Below are positions 48,833 to 61,954 of a DNA stretch of 64,000 bases, one piece after another. Numbering within the stretch: the first letter of the stretch is position 1; every line of letters starts with the position of its first letter. The stretch comes from Pontederia crassipes. Its lineage: Eukaryota; Streptophyta; Magnoliopsida; Commelinales; Pontederiaceae. The notes below the pieces were generated by a model, which worked only from the letters and a program-made list of their open reading frames with translations, did no database searches and was not told the DNA's origin. The position numbers and the translations under genes were made by a program. The DNA lies in NCBI GenBank assembly GCA_030549335.1, contig CM060194.1, positions 38,333,171 to 38,397,170 on the forward strand, read 5' to 3'.

Positions 48833-51800
48833 AAAATGTGTTATGAACCAAGGAAATGAGAAGAAGTTATTTTTAAAATTATCACGAAACATCAAATAAG
48901 AAAAAAAATTCATCTTGCTAACAAAGTAACCTAGAAAAGCTGCCCCAAATGCAGCTAAATTTGCATTTGATAATACTTTGCACACATACTGCCGTCAAAA
49001 AAAATTGAACGTAGATTGCTGTTATTTGGTGTAGCACTTGAGGAAGATGTGAGAAAAAAATAAAAAAAATTAATTAAACTTGAGATCTAATTCACTGGAT
49101 TATGAAAATTAACTGAATTATGCATTCATTATTGTTAAGCGCAGCCTAGCCATTTGGTACCAGAATAAAATAAGAACAACATTTTGTTCCTACTTTTTTT
49201 CACCAAACAGTAACTTTTAAAGTGCATGCCTCAAAACAACGAAAAAATAAAATAAATGAATTCCTGTTCAACCCAAGAACAAGATAGGTCTTGGGACAAC
49301 GTAGAAGATGCCAAGCAGTGTAGGAACTAAAACTAATTCCTACATCCACATTCATTGGATTTGAGATCTCAATTCAATTGGATTATGCATTGTTTAATCG
49401 CCAAGTTATGCCACAAGAAAATCCATGATGATGGAGACCTATTTAAATAATCTTTTATGTTTGCTTCTCAAACAATTTGGTGGCGGTGTTTATATTTAGA
49501 GTTCAATTATATTCATGGAAATGGTCACCGTCTCCGACGTGTCTGCACAGTGGCTAAAGTGGCATATGTCCAATGCATTGGCTTGTGGCTTGCACAGGTA
49601 ACATGTTACCAGACAAAATAAACAAGGGGTCCATTGTAGCCGCTCCTTTTTAATTTTTATGGACCGTAGAATCATTTAGATTATTATATACGTTAATCTT
49701 CCAAGTTAACTACTAACTTTAGTTTTTTCAATTATGAGTTAAGATTTGAGTGAAATATTTTTTAGCCCTCGTGTTGTATCATAAATCTTAGTTTGAATGA
49801 CTGGAATGGTATTTGCATGAGCTCTACTTTTCTTTCTTTTTTTTTTACAGTCGTATGTCAACTTTTGATGTTAAAGTACATAGAAAAAGTCTGTCCTCCT
49901 TCCTTTTATTTTGGGTCAATTAAACAACATAAAAATAAGCTTTAATGGAAGTTTTGATTTTTATTTCACATCTATTCTCAACTTGTACTTTTATCTAAAA
50001 AGAATTATCAATTTAAATTTATTACAAATATAAACCTCGTCATTATTTCAGGGGAAAAAAACTGTTATCAAGTGTTGTCTCATTAATTTTCATTATGATA
50101 CATTTAGACTTTTATGAACAACAAAAGTACTATTATTTTCATTGATATTGCATAAAATTTAAAGGGTCTTAGTTGAGAATCGTTGATGAAATTTACTCAG
50201 ATTGGGAGGTGAGTGAAACCAGTCAAAGATAAATAAATCCCGGTCCATACGCAGTTGGAAGTAGGAAGCGTTTCAAATTTCAATCGACCTTGTAGGAAAA
50301 TAGGCACACATTGTATCTAACGAAGACCTTGACCAGATACATGACGTTTGAGTTCTCTAGAAATCGAGAGAGAGAGAGAGAGAGAGATTGAAGGTGGAAT
50401 GGAAGAAAGCCACGGCCACTGAGGAAAGGGGGGAGGCAATTAATGGTGGTGAACAGTGGCGTATTGGAGCTTCCAACTCAACAATGTTTGGATCTTTTGG
50501 TTTGTGGGGGGATTCTCAACTCCGAAACATATCCACACAACGCGCGAGGTCGCCACGCGCCTTTGTCAAAAAGGTTATCTAGATGACTTCATTCATATCT
50601 CTCTCTCTCACACACACACATATAATGACCGGTCGCTCTCTCTCTCTCTCTCTCATATAATGACCAGTTGCTACCAAACCTCAATTATTTTTCTTCCTTT
50701 TCCTGCCACACTCCCTCAATCCCAATCTCCACAAGGACCACATCTATTCACGAAGAAAATAAATTCTCATATTTTTTTTTCATCAAAAGTGATTTATTTT
50801 CTCAAATGTTTTTTTAACAAAATATTCATAAATTCTGTAGAGTTTTTTAGTAGAATTTTGAGCTGAGTTGGGCGAGTTTTAGGAGCTGCCAAGAAAATTA
50901 TTCTGGTGTGTATGTAGGTAATTTTCCTGAGTTTTTTTATTTTATTTTCCAATGAGTTGATGTCAAAATCTTCACACATGATATGCCTATATTATTATCT
51001 TGCGAAATATATGACTATAATTTTGATAAAATAAATGGGTTGTAGGGCTATAGGAAAAAAGGGTATAGAGCACCTAATTCAATAATAGTATATTTTAAGA
51101 GGCTGAAAATTGTGTGAATTTAAAGTGAATTTATATATGTGAACTGTCGTTCATCTATGAATTAGTGATAATCTTAAATATTTTGTAAATTTATTTTAAA
51201 AAATATTTATAAAAGAATATTATTAATTTATGAATCGTCTATTTTGAGTCTACACATTTAATGCTAACCTTTTCTATAGGAAGATGCTGATCGCATAAGT
51301 CTATTTGTACTTCTATGTAATTATTTCACTCTCTATTTTCATTATAAAATTGATAACCCAATTTCCCTTCCAAACTGTTTATTATGCTGAATGCAACTTT
51401 TTATGGTGCTTATAATTTTAAATCAAAATGCAAAAAAACCTCCAAAAAAGGTAGTTTTGCTTATATTATAGTGGACAAAAAAATTCATCATCTTTATGCC
51501 TCACGGAAGATATCCATGGAAACAGGAGGCGCTCACGGTTTCAAGCGCATTACACGAATATTTTCTTCTTTTTTTTTTCTCTAATAGATGATGTTTACAA
51601 CAATAATTATTAATTAATCAATTAATTAATTAACCTGAGCATTATTTTACCCCCTCCAACAGCTTTTGTCCCATTCGGTTAAAGAAATGTTTTCCAGATG
51701 GATTTGTGGCCGAGTTGTTGGAGACTCGGAGCTTTTATGATTTTATCATTTAATTATGCCAATAAGTTGGAGCCAATGGAAATAATTAATCCACAACTTT

Positions 51801-52900
51801 ACAATAAGGTAATCTTACCAGCTAATTCTTTTTTTTAAAAAAAAGTTAGAAAGGAATGGTCACCATGTTACCATGTGCTTTCCTTCTTAATCAACATTAA
51901 TTAAAAAAAAATATCATAACGAGACGGGCTCGTAAGTAATGTTAAAAATTCTAGAATTAATTTAAACAAAAGGAGTCCCATCACGATCAAATCCACTAAT
52001 AACATTTTAAACATGATTTTACTTTTATTATGTTATCAAATCAGTTTATTAAGCATCATTAGTTAGGTATATGTAAGCCGTTCGTTATGGTTCAAGTGTA
52101 TCCAAAAAAATAAAAAAAAATAAAAAAATAAAGATAAAAGGACATGTCAAAATACATTCCCGTAATATACTGCATAAATCGTATCATATTTCATGTCAGA
52201 TTAGTTGAACGATTTTCCATATATTTTGCAAGTTAAAAAAAATGAGGTATCAGTTATTTCTTCGTATCATTTGAATTTTAGAGCATTTTCACTTTATTTA
52301 TCTTTTAATGTTTCTTTTCTTTTTCCCTCCAAATATCTATATTTTGGCCTTTTTTTTAAAGAAAATAAAAATATAAAAACTACTACCATGGCGTTTAAAA
52401 AATAAAAAGGGATTAAGAAAGCACATCCTTTGATTTTCAAAGAATACTTTTTCCTTTTCTTTCCAAAAGGTAATATACAAACTTGTTTTTTGATGGCAGG
52501 AAAATAAAATAAAACAAAGAAAGAAAATAAAATTTAGCAGGAATTTTGATGGCACGACAAATGTGTCAGGTAAAAAAAATGTCAGATGCACAATGCAAAA
52601 TATAGATACAAATAAATATTAATGATATAAATAAAATAATCTTATTATTTTTTTGCAATTGAAATTGAAATGATAATAATTATGCATTCATTTGTTGCAT
52701 AGTTAATTTACATTTAATAATGAAAATATTGAATGAAAAGTTATTGAACCACTAAAAAAAGGAGATTTCTCATTTGATCTCCTATAGTAATAATTCGAAA
52801 TTAAAAAAAAGGATAAAAATCAGTATATTTTTAACCATTCAAAAGAAAAAGAAAAAGAAAAAGAAGAGAGGAAACAAGAGGATATTTCGGAAAGATCCTC
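48833..52900. other. Intergenic DNA upstream of ferritin
   Basis: No gene, element ends or RNA gene recognised. Contains (GA)n at 50366-50387 and CT/CA arrays at 50597-50620 and 50635-50654, where the word ATATAATGACC is repeated on both sides of a CT tract. Otherwise AT-rich. Confidence 0.5.
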
Positions 52901-52949
52901 CTAGCGGCCACCCACCAATCCGGGGAGCCTGCCACATCCGTGAGACGAC

Positions 52950-52963
52950 CACGAGCCCTCCAC
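52950..52963 (+). promoter_or_regulatory. Iron-dependent regulatory sequence (IDRS) of ferritin
   Basis: CACGAGCCCTCCAC fits the known plant IDRS consensus CACGAGNCCNCCAC at every fixed position. In maize and Arabidopsis ferritin promoters this element mediates repression when iron is low. It lies 215 bp before the ATG and about 90 bp before the TATA-like box, where a promoter element is expected. Confidence 0.85.
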
Positions 52964-53051
52964 GCGCTCATCTATTCCGCATCAATCTCCACCGTCCAAG
53001 CGTCGCGCATCCACCCTCCCCCACGAACCCCTAGCCGCCCACCTCCCCCCT

Positions 53052-53058
53052 TATATTA
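53052..53058 (+). promoter_or_regulatory. TATA-like box of ferritin
   Basis: TATATTA, 120 bp before the start codon, followed by a CTCCTCCTCCTC-rich leader typical of plant 5' untranslated regions. Confidence 0.55.
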
Positions 53059-53177
53059 CCCATCTCCTCCTCCTCCTCTTTCTGCATCCATTTCTCCATA
53101 ATCGCCGGCCTTCTCCCTTCACTCCCTTCGTCTTCCTCCTCTGGGCCTCAGTAGTAGCTTCGCTGGTTCTAGCGACA

Positions 53178-55806
53178 ATGCTCCTTAAGGCTTCTTCCTC
53201 TGCTCTCTCGCTCCTCGCGCCGGCCTCTTCCGAGGCTTCGCCGCAGGTGGCCGCTCTGTTCAGCGGCGCCTCCCCCTGTGTCTCTGCCTCCTTGAGCCTT
53301 CCCAGGGGGAAGAAAGCCAGAGGCCGCGCTGTCGTGACCTCTGCTGCCAGCGGACAGGCGATTACGGGGGTCATCTTTGAGCCCTTCGAGGAGCTCAAGG
53401 GCGAGCTCTCCCTCGTGCCCCTCGGCTCCGACCAGTCCCTCGCCAGGCAGAAGTACACGGACGACTGCGAGTCTGCCATAAATGAGCAGATCAAGTGCGT
53501 TTATTTTCATAATAATAAAAAGATCAACTTTTAAGTTTGTTATCTTGTTTATTTTCATAATAAAATGGAACGCTTTTAACTGGGATTAGACTTTCTTTTA
53601 AAGTTGTCCATTAACTGATTCATGTTCTTGAAGAAAAGAGACTGGCAGCTTTTTGCTTTTAGATTCATGTCGGGACTTGTGTTATAAAGATTTTCTTTTT
53701 GGTATAAAAAAGCTTCTTTTTGGTGTTCTGTTCGTTCAGGTTCTAAAAAAAGGATATTTTGCCCTTAATCAACGTATTGTCTAATCTTCTCCTTAATTTT
53801 GTTTCATTTTTCAAATCTTTTGATGAATTTGATTAACAAAATTCTGGGGAAAAGATGTAATATCTGTTTATACTTCTAACTTCATGTTCTGTCCTGTTTC
53901 TTGTGTTCTTTGATTCCAGCAACTTTTGCTGATACTATGGCTTTTCTTGTACTATTTTAATTTCAGTATTGAATACAACGCTTCATATGTGTACCATGCT
54001 CTGTTCGCTTACTTTGACCGTGATAACGTCGCCCTGAGGGGGATGGCCAAGTAAGCTCATGATTTCATCATAGATCTGGTGTTTTTTTTACACTTTCTCA
54101 CTTAATCAAGATATTAAGCGCCGATATGCTGCAATTTCAGGTTCTTCAGGGAATCAAGTGAAGAGGAGCGTGAGCATGCTGAAAAATTGATGAAGTACCA
54201 GGTATTTACAGCTGAACTTCTTTAGTTGTCAATTCTGAGCAGTAAACTTGTGATATAATATTCTGAAATGTTCTTATTTTAACTGAAAACTGAGTGGGTG
54301 TTTCATGTACCTAGAACAAAAGAGGAGGGAGAGTGAAGCTTCAGACTCTGGTATCGCCCCTGACTGAGTTTGATCATCCGGAGAAAGGCGAAGCTCTCTA
54401 TGGTTAGTCCAAATCCACGTCTCTCATTTAATAAGAGAACTTTATCCTTGGGAATCAGTGTGGTTAGGTTGTGCTTACAGCTGTTCTGCAAATAGTGCAG
54501 ATTGTAGATTTGTCTGTTTCTTTGGATGCCATGAAGTCGTAATCTGATAGTTTCATCGTCCCAACTCGTTAGGAAGTACAACCGAACCAAGATGTTCTGA
54601 CATAACTGGGAGAGACTAAGATGTCTGTTTGCTTGTAGTTGAATCGAATTGAATTTAATTATTATACTTCATTCATGTACCCTTCGAATGGTGTCAGTTA
54701 TGTATTTTTTTCGGTGAACCACCTATTTTGTTATCAACATAGATCGATGCTTACTAGATATGAGTTTTTTCATGCTTGTTCTTTTTGCTAGACCACATGT
54801 TTTAAAAGGCCATTTCATGTATTCTTTTGAAGTTATTTTCTTCATTATTTCTTCTTACAATCATAATATCTCGTCCAGCAATGGAGCTGACATTGTCTCT
54901 GGAGAAGCTGGTAAATGAGAAACTACTCAAATTACACGCTGTAAGTAATAATCATCTCTATGCCTTCTAGTTAAGCAAGCATTAATCATCTTCAATAGGA
55001 TCTTGTGTTATTTGCTTCCCACATTGTTTATTAATTTGTTTTGATTTAAATGCTTGAACAGGTGGCGGAAAAGTACAACGATGTGCAGTTACAAGATTTT
55101 GTTGAGAGTGAATTTCTAGGAGAGCAGGTCAAATCTATTCCCTAATATTGATGATGTTCTGTTCTAAACTTTGTATATTCATTGGGCACTTTCTGGAACT
55201 CAGGACATGAATATATTAATGTACTAAAGGACCAACATTATAAGTTGTAAAGTTCCAACAAATAATTAATTCAAGTAGTGCAAATAATTGTGGAGAGTGG
55301 ACAGATGTACTGCTTGAAAGTGTTATTATGCAAAGGGAGAATAATAATAACTATGTTTATCTTGTTACAGAAGCATTTACTTTCTTCCATCTAGTTATCT
55401 TGGTTGTGGCTGACGGATGCAGTTTTAGTATAGTTGGCTCCTGATAAGATGTTCTCATCTTTCTACTGGTTGTTCAATTTCAAATTGCTGAAACAACCAA
55501 AAGTTAAATCACTGTTTAATGCCAACTTCTCTGATCCTTTACTTGGAGCAATACATAACGATTCTTTGCCAAGAATGTCTGACTCTTGTCTTTCCAATAC
55601 AGGTAGAAGCCATCAAAAAGATATCTGAATATGTTTCTCAGCTGAGAAGAGTAGGAAAAGGACATGGTGAGGCCTTCTGAAATTATTAATCTTGCTAAAT
55701 TTCTGAGTCAGATCTGTAATCTTTTATGGGGTTTCATTCTTTCTACTCCTCTACAGGGGTTTGGCATTTTGATCAGATGCTTCTCCATGAGGACGATGCC
55801 GCCTAA
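53178..55806 (+). CDS. FER: Plastid ferritin, eight exons
   Basis: Iron storage protein: 24 subunits form a shell that oxidises Fe(II) and stores it as a mineral core in plastids. Exons: 53178-53494, 53967-54050, 54141-54201, 54315-54402, 54879-54940, 55062-55127, 55603-55666 and 55757-55806. All introns are GT-AG and phases match, giving 263 aa, the usual plant length; eight exons is the plant ferritin pattern. Residues 1 to about 50 form a Ser/Ala-rich transit peptide, followed by the plant extension peptide ([16 protein letters not shown]), then the four-helix ferritin fold. All ferroxidase ligands are present: E108, Y115, E142, E143, H146, E192 and Q226. A run of acidic residues suits H-type activity. 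The start is the first ATG and opens a proper transit peptide. Iron control is expected through the IDRS at 52950. Isoform number cannot be assigned. Confidence 0.97.
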
Positions 55807-56123
55807 GTGATCAGGGGAGCTACACTTCTGTTCATCATAGTCTTTAGGTTGTTCAACTAGTTGAGCTCTTTTCTGTAACTTCCAAGGTCCTGCTCCTATG
55901 CGTTTCCTTCAGTGTCATTATGAATCCGTGTTAGATTATGTTGTCAAGGAGATCGAGTGTGACTGGGAAGAAGTGTAAAACTCTTCTTGCAATAATTTTC
56001 TCAATGTGAGCAAAGCCAATGAGCACTGTGTGTTAATATTGTTCTGATGCCATGCTGCCCTCTATAAACTACTTTGTCCCAAAGAGAGCACAAAATTGGA
56101 AAATTATTTTTTTAATTAAAATT
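55807..56123 (+). other. Ferritin 3' untranslated region and spacer
   Basis: Downstream of the stop codon the sequence is T-rich, with an AATAAT word near 55989 that may serve as polyadenylation signal. The LTR element begins at 56124, so it is inserted within about 320 bp of the ferritin stop. Confidence 0.5.
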
Positions 56124-56315
56124 GAAGGAATTAGTACAATAAATAAAGGGTATTATCGGACTATCTTGGAATAGAAGAACGAATTGTCGGAGATTGTTTT
56201 ATGTTATTTTGAACACGGTCATCATCGGAGAGCATTAAATTGCTTTTGTAGTTTTATCCATGCCAAAAAGCATGGTGGCTGGTAGTTGTCAAGTCCATAC
56301 AATTCATTTTCAGCA
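56124..56315 (-). repeat. LARD-like LTR, left copy
   Basis: Begins TGAAGGAATTAGTACAATAA and shares TTTATCCATGCCAAAAAGCA-like and CTGGTAGTTGTC stretches with 61628-61949. Confidence 0.75.
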
Positions 56316-56523
56316 ATCTTCCATTTACGTGTAATGAGTTGATTCCTATATATTATGTTCATTTTTTATAAGTGGATCGTGTGACTCATGAGTACATCCA
56401 CAATTAAAAAATTATGATATATCAGAGATATATAGTCACTCAACCATTTGAAAGTTTATACTATAATTTATTAGGGATATATAGTTGTTCGATCAATTTG
56501 AGAGTCAAAAGTTATGACCACGT

Positions 56524-57588
56524 TAGCAGTGGCACTCGACCTATTCAGGGTTCGACTGACCCTTGCTTCCATCCCCGCCCCGAATTCTTGGAGCGAGGGA
56601 AATTTTATCCCCCGCTCCGATTTCTGCGGGGCCTCGAACTCAGGCGGGGACCTCAATTCCTGCTCTTAGAGATCTAACCTCATCGGCCACCGAGAAGGAC
56701 GAGCTTTGCCCTTCGCCAAGAAGAACGATTGTCTTCGCCCTTCGCCATGAAGAACGATTGTCTTCACCCTTCGCCATGAAGAACGACTATCGTCCTCTGC
56801 CGAGACATTGGTCGTCACCCTTGATCGAATTGGAGTACCACCGCCCTTCGTGGAGGTCCAAGCATCCACGTCTAGCCACCCGTCATCGCAAGCGCTCCCT
56901 CCTCCAGCGTCCGGCCATCGTCACGAGCGTCGACATCCTCGATGGTGATGAACGTAGAAGTTGTTGTGCTTATTCGAAAGCCGCCAACGTCGTGGAGGCT
57001 GCCGATGTTGGAGATCGAAACGCATCGAGCGCTTGCACTGCCCTCCTCACTGGTGATGAAAGTGGAAGTTGCCGCGTCCGTTCGGGGGACCGATGTCATG
57101 GAGTTCGAAGGCCGTCGACGATGGAGGTCGAAACCGTAAAAACCGCCCGCTCGGTGACGCCCTCCTCACTGGTGCCGTTCTTTAGTAGCGAGCGTCATCT
57201 TCGCCATCCCCTCGCTAGTGACAAAGATAGCTGGCCATCGATGTCATCGCCGTCCGGAAGGGGGCAGCTTGAGGAGAATCAAATGTTAGGGTTAGAGAGG
57301 AAGAGAAGAATTAGGAGGGAGAAATAATAGGTTTTATATATAAAATAAAATAGACAGTTGAGATTTAATACTTTAGACTAGGTGATTGATGATTTATAAT
57401 AAATTATATAGATAATTTGGGTGCGGAGATTCGGGAATCCGACAATTCATCTCTCCCCGAACCTTGAAGGGGGGGAGGCAATTTGCCCTCCATACCCAAC
57501 CCCACGGGAGTAAAATTCTTCGAATTCGGGTCACCGATCGATAATTCTCTACGGGGCCCATGGGGGTCGGGGAATATTGTCATCCCTA
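56524..57588. mobile_element. hAT-like non-autonomous element nested in the LARD
   Basis: A GC-rich 1065-bp block in AT-rich DNA. Ends TAGCAGTGGCACTCGACC and, inverted, TAGGGATGACAATATTCCCC are short and imperfect. The 8-bp flanks GACCACGT (56516-56523) and AACCATGT (57589-57596) match at 6 of 8 bases, differing only by transitions, as an aged hAT target duplication would. Inside is a ~30-bp tandem repeat (CCCTTCGCCATGAAGAACGA, about three copies at 56708-56795) and a 254-codon open frame (56563-57327) with no recognised domain. No transposase. Confidence 0.6.
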
Positions 57589-57596
57589 AACCATGT

Positions 57597-60500
57597 AACT
57601 GCTACGTGTGAGCTCATGTTATAACTTATCATCATTGTTGATTATAAAAATATAAAAATACATAGTTGCTTGAACATTCATGTTCCTGGCTTTGTCATAG
57701 AAACACATTGCATGAATACTCTAGACGACACATATCTTCTTGTGCACAATTTCGATTTCTTTGTAATTGTATGTTTGGCCAATTGCATTAGGCGAGCCAC
57801 ATAAACTTTTAACCTTTGAGTACCTCACTAAAGTAGTTGTGCTAACTATTTTCTTAAAATATAATCAAGACTGTAAGAACAATCTCTGAACTTGTTTAGT
57901 CCTTATAGATTTACACGCTGACGAATATTATAAATTATTTGTCAAGTCTTAGAATCGATTTAGCATAGTAGGTATACAACCAAGTGCTGCAGTGGAGACA
58001 CCCACTTAAGATGGGTATGTCACAAACTTATAATACTGCACATACTGAAGTCCATACGTCTACCCATGATACTTGACTTGAGTTTTCCCACTAATCGCCC
58101 AAAAATTAGCGCTACAAGATCTCACATTTCGCTTCTCTTATCACAACTACATAGAGTTATGTATAAACTTGTATCATCCATCCAGAACATATCAGAGCGA
58201 TCTTAGATTATATGCTTGGGACTAAATTATTTCATATCCATTCATTATACACTAAGTGCCGGAGATGATTATCACGTGATTGATAATCTCGTACCTAATT
58301 GACATACTCTACATGCACTATAAAAATCATTAACTAACTTCAAAATAAAACTAACGTATTTTTATTCATCGTAAAAAGATTTAGAATTCATCATCGCATA
58401 AACCTTGTGAATGTTCATACGTGAGTCGAACATGACTTAATAAGTATCTCATACTTACACATGTATTCATTAACATAATTTTCTTCACATTGTCAAGTCA
58501 TACTAAACATCAATGTGCTTTCCCTTATGATAGTTTAACCTTTAATCAAGTAATAGTGACATACTTATTACAATAAAATGGTATATTTGACCATTGTCAA
58601 TACAGGAATAAAAGAATCTACTTAACAAGATGACTTCATCATCATTGAGTATAATACAAACTCATTTTTTTACAGTTGACAATTTCATATAATTTTTCTT
58701 TAGCTAATCTTTGCAATGAATACCATTCTATAACATAAAGACATAATTGGAGATAAGCTTTTCCTTCTTCATATCATTATCTTAAGAGGTATCTATTTAT
58801 TAAACAAGTCTCTAAACTGATATCATGGTGCAAAACAAGAGCCAACAATGCCCATAAGGTGTCTCACTATTATCTTCATCGCCATTTAACATAGCTACTT
58901 GTGTTAGTATGTAAAACTTATTATTTGTTTTTTTACCAATGACACATAAACAAATATCAACCTGCTCAACTTATTGTGGATGTCCGATCACTAACCATGT
59001 TTATAAAAATTATTTCCTTTTGTTAGTGATAGAGTCTTAAAGAATATCATGAGATTTAAAATGTATATCTTATATAAAGAGTACCGTTGGGTTTACAGTT
59101 CTCCGTGGAACATTTAATTCATCTTTATGATAGACCACACTTGCTATAAGTAATAAATTTATTTGAATAATTCTTATTTAAATTTTACACTCGGTGTGAA
59201 TAATTGTCTCATACATGTCATTTTTATGAAAAGACATTAAATTCGTCATTAATAGAAGAATCCCTTATTAGTTTTAACTATTCATAATAGTAATGTAATG
59301 ATAATATATTTATCCATAACTAATGGAACAGAATTGATAGTACTTATATCATTATTTAGATAAATATTGAATTCATAAATGGACTGTCGCAAACTACATA
59401 TTGCGCTCAATACTTTTATATTGAAGTATTCAAATAGTTTTATGTAATTTTTATATAATACATATGAAAATCAATGGTTAGACTTTGAAGAGCAAGATAG
59501 AATTATAATAATTTCTTTATAGTTAGCAATCCTTTTTGCGACTATTGCAGTTTGTCACTTTTAGATCTCTTATCATCCACATTAACTTATTTGGAACGCT
59601 TCTTTTTTATATTGTCTTTTGACAAGTCATATTATTTGACAAGTTTCTAACTTCATTTTCTTTTTTGACTCTAATTCTTTACATCAATTCATTTTGTTTA
59701 TCTAGGCACGAGAAAGCCTCCATCATTTGTTTTAGGCTCATGTTTATTTCATACAGTCATTTGACATTAATAATGTGAAACACTATTCATACGTTTCAAT
59801 AAATGAACATTAATCGTGAGTTAATTCGAATTGATCCCACTTGGATTGAAGTATATGCAACATTTATCATTACAAAGAAAATATAGTTAGTCTCACAAAT
59901 ATATTATTTCATCACTAGACTATTTGAATGATCTCAACTATTTCACAATATCAATTTACTTAGCAAGTCATTAATCTTATGATTAAATTGACTCTCCATC
60001 TAAGTTCATGAATTTTTATAAAATAATTCATGTCATCAACTTAAATAAATTATATGTATGACTTTATAATGCAAAAATGTGATGAAAGAAATCATATAGG
60101 ACCTTAGACTTTCAATAAAGCACAAAATTGACTATTGTATATTTTATGTTCATAAATAATTTTCTTATTTGTTGTCAATTAGACATTATCACAAATAGAC
60201 AACAATAACTTTAGCGACAAAAAATATTTCTATAGTTAGTATAAAATTTATATTGCCTCAAAATGTCATAAATTGACTAGTCAAGACTTCTAACGTACTT
60301 ATTTATGTCACGTGAGACATAAAAAATCAACTTGAATACTAAAGTCAAGACATAACAAAATCATTTTTTTTACAAAATTCTCATAAAGGAGCTTCATTAA
60401 ATACGAAATTTAATGATAAAGGTGAATACATAGCTATGTTTATTCAAAAATAAAATGTAAATACTATATACATATTCACTTTAAAATAGTGGTACAATAA

Positions 60501-61615
60501 CACAATGAAAAAAAATATTTATTACAAAATGAAATTTTGCCAGTCATAATCTTTTTAATTCTTACTTTTATATTATTTTCAACTATGTCCTTTAGTTTCA
60601 AGAATAAGTCATATAGAGTATTCATCATTCTTTAAATGTATGATAAGTTTCTACAAGAATCCACCGTCCGCAAAGGACGGGTTTCAACAACAAATCAATA
60701 TTATAATCAAACAAAATTAACATATGGTCATATCAAGATTTTTCGACTTAGTGAAATCACGAACAAAAAGTATCGCATATGCCACATGTGATTATTTTGC
60801 TTTTATTAACTTTGTCACCACACTTCTTTAATCGACATGAGCAGCTTGAGCGCTTCTTAGTATTTGTACATTTTTTAGGATCATGATATCTTCTCAAGAC
60901 TCGCAACAATTCTTATTTTTGACCTGGACAACAAATGTTTTGAAGATGACACATCATCTTCAAATAAATGTCAAAAGATTTGATATTTTCACTAAATATT
61001 AATTAAATGCACAAGCTTACTATATTCATTACAAGGGAGTACCTTAAGATTGCTACAATGTGGTCATTCTAAAAGATACGACCAAGATTCTCCAGCTCCA
61101 TCAAGTTTGTCATCAAACATGTAGAACATATTTGATATGAATAAAACTTATGTAAGAGCCATATTTTTCTTGATGATTTCATCATCTTAATTTCGTGAGA
61201 ATCATGATAGTAATCATGCTCTGTAGAGATCAATCTTTGTCATGTATTAATTTTGACTTATTTCCTTTAATTTGGTCACTCCAGAAAGACTTATTTTTGT
61301 ATCACTATCTATGGTCAATTTACATAAGGGAAATGAGTTAGATTTTCTCATGTCTTTCTATCACATATATTCATAAATAATGACATAATAATATTTTTAA
61401 AGCAGTGATATCGGTCGCTAAGCTCCCACTCATACCCCACTATCCAAAGAAATCGTTATCATTCATAAAAAATAATTTACTTACAATAATAAAGAAGTTA
61501 ATAAATAATTTCAATTTTTAAATTTATTGTAAGTGGATTTTCGTTATCATTCATATAATCGAAAGTGTAAAAAATTATACAGTCCAAAATTTTATAAATG
61601 AAAAATCATTTCGAC
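57597..61615. other. Interior of the LARD-like element
   Basis: About 4 kb of AT-rich DNA without any domain-bearing frame, tRNA or clear nested element. Confidence 0.5.
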
Positions 61616-61627
61616 TCTAATACCAAT

Positions 61628-61949
61628 TGAAAGAATTAGTACAATAAATAAATGTATTACAAAATACCTCACAGTGGAAGAACAGATCGTTGAAAATTTT
61701 TTTAGACTCGGGGTCGAAAATTCAATCACGAGGAAGAAGAGTGTTTGTAACGTCGTCGGAATCCAGCAATCCTACGGTGGTCATCGTTAGATAGCTGATA
61801 GCATGCCAACATAACTCATGGACACAATGCATGTTATAGTGCATTAATACCTCAACATGGAGGAGTTAATTAAGTTGTTTTTGCAAGTTTATCCATGTCA
61901 AAAAGCATGGTGGGCTGGTAGTTGTCGAACATATGGGCGGTTTCCAACA
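61628..61949 (-). repeat. LARD-like LTR, right copy
   Basis: 322 bp, TGAAAGAATTAGTACAATAA to TTTCCAACA, directly next to the primer-binding site on its left and the AAAAT duplication on its right. Confidence 0.78.
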
Positions 61950-61954
61950 AAAAT

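Larger units (their letters stand above)
56124..61949 (-). mobile_element. Non-autonomous LTR element (LARD-like, Copia-type ends), broken
   Basis: Fossil with LTR copies at 56124-56315 and 61628-61949 and the 5-bp target duplication AAAAT on both sides (56119-56123 and 61950-61954). A primer-binding site of Met-tRNA type (TGGTATTAGAGT on the minus strand) adjoins the right LTR at 61616-61627, fixing minus orientation. The interior (about 5.3 kb including a nested hAT) is AT-rich, with no gag or pol domain in any frame, so it would have relied on another element's proteins. LTRs differ considerably; likely old. Identification rests on ends, duplication and primer site. Confidence 0.75.

Noticed and set aside
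53051-53558. Minus-strand open frames over ferritin exon 1 (147 and 129 codons)
   Set aside because: GC-rich antisense shadows of the transit peptide exon.
56563-57327. 254-codon open frame as a host gene
   Set aside because: Low-complexity GC-rich sequence within a hAT-like element, with internal tandem repeats and no domain.
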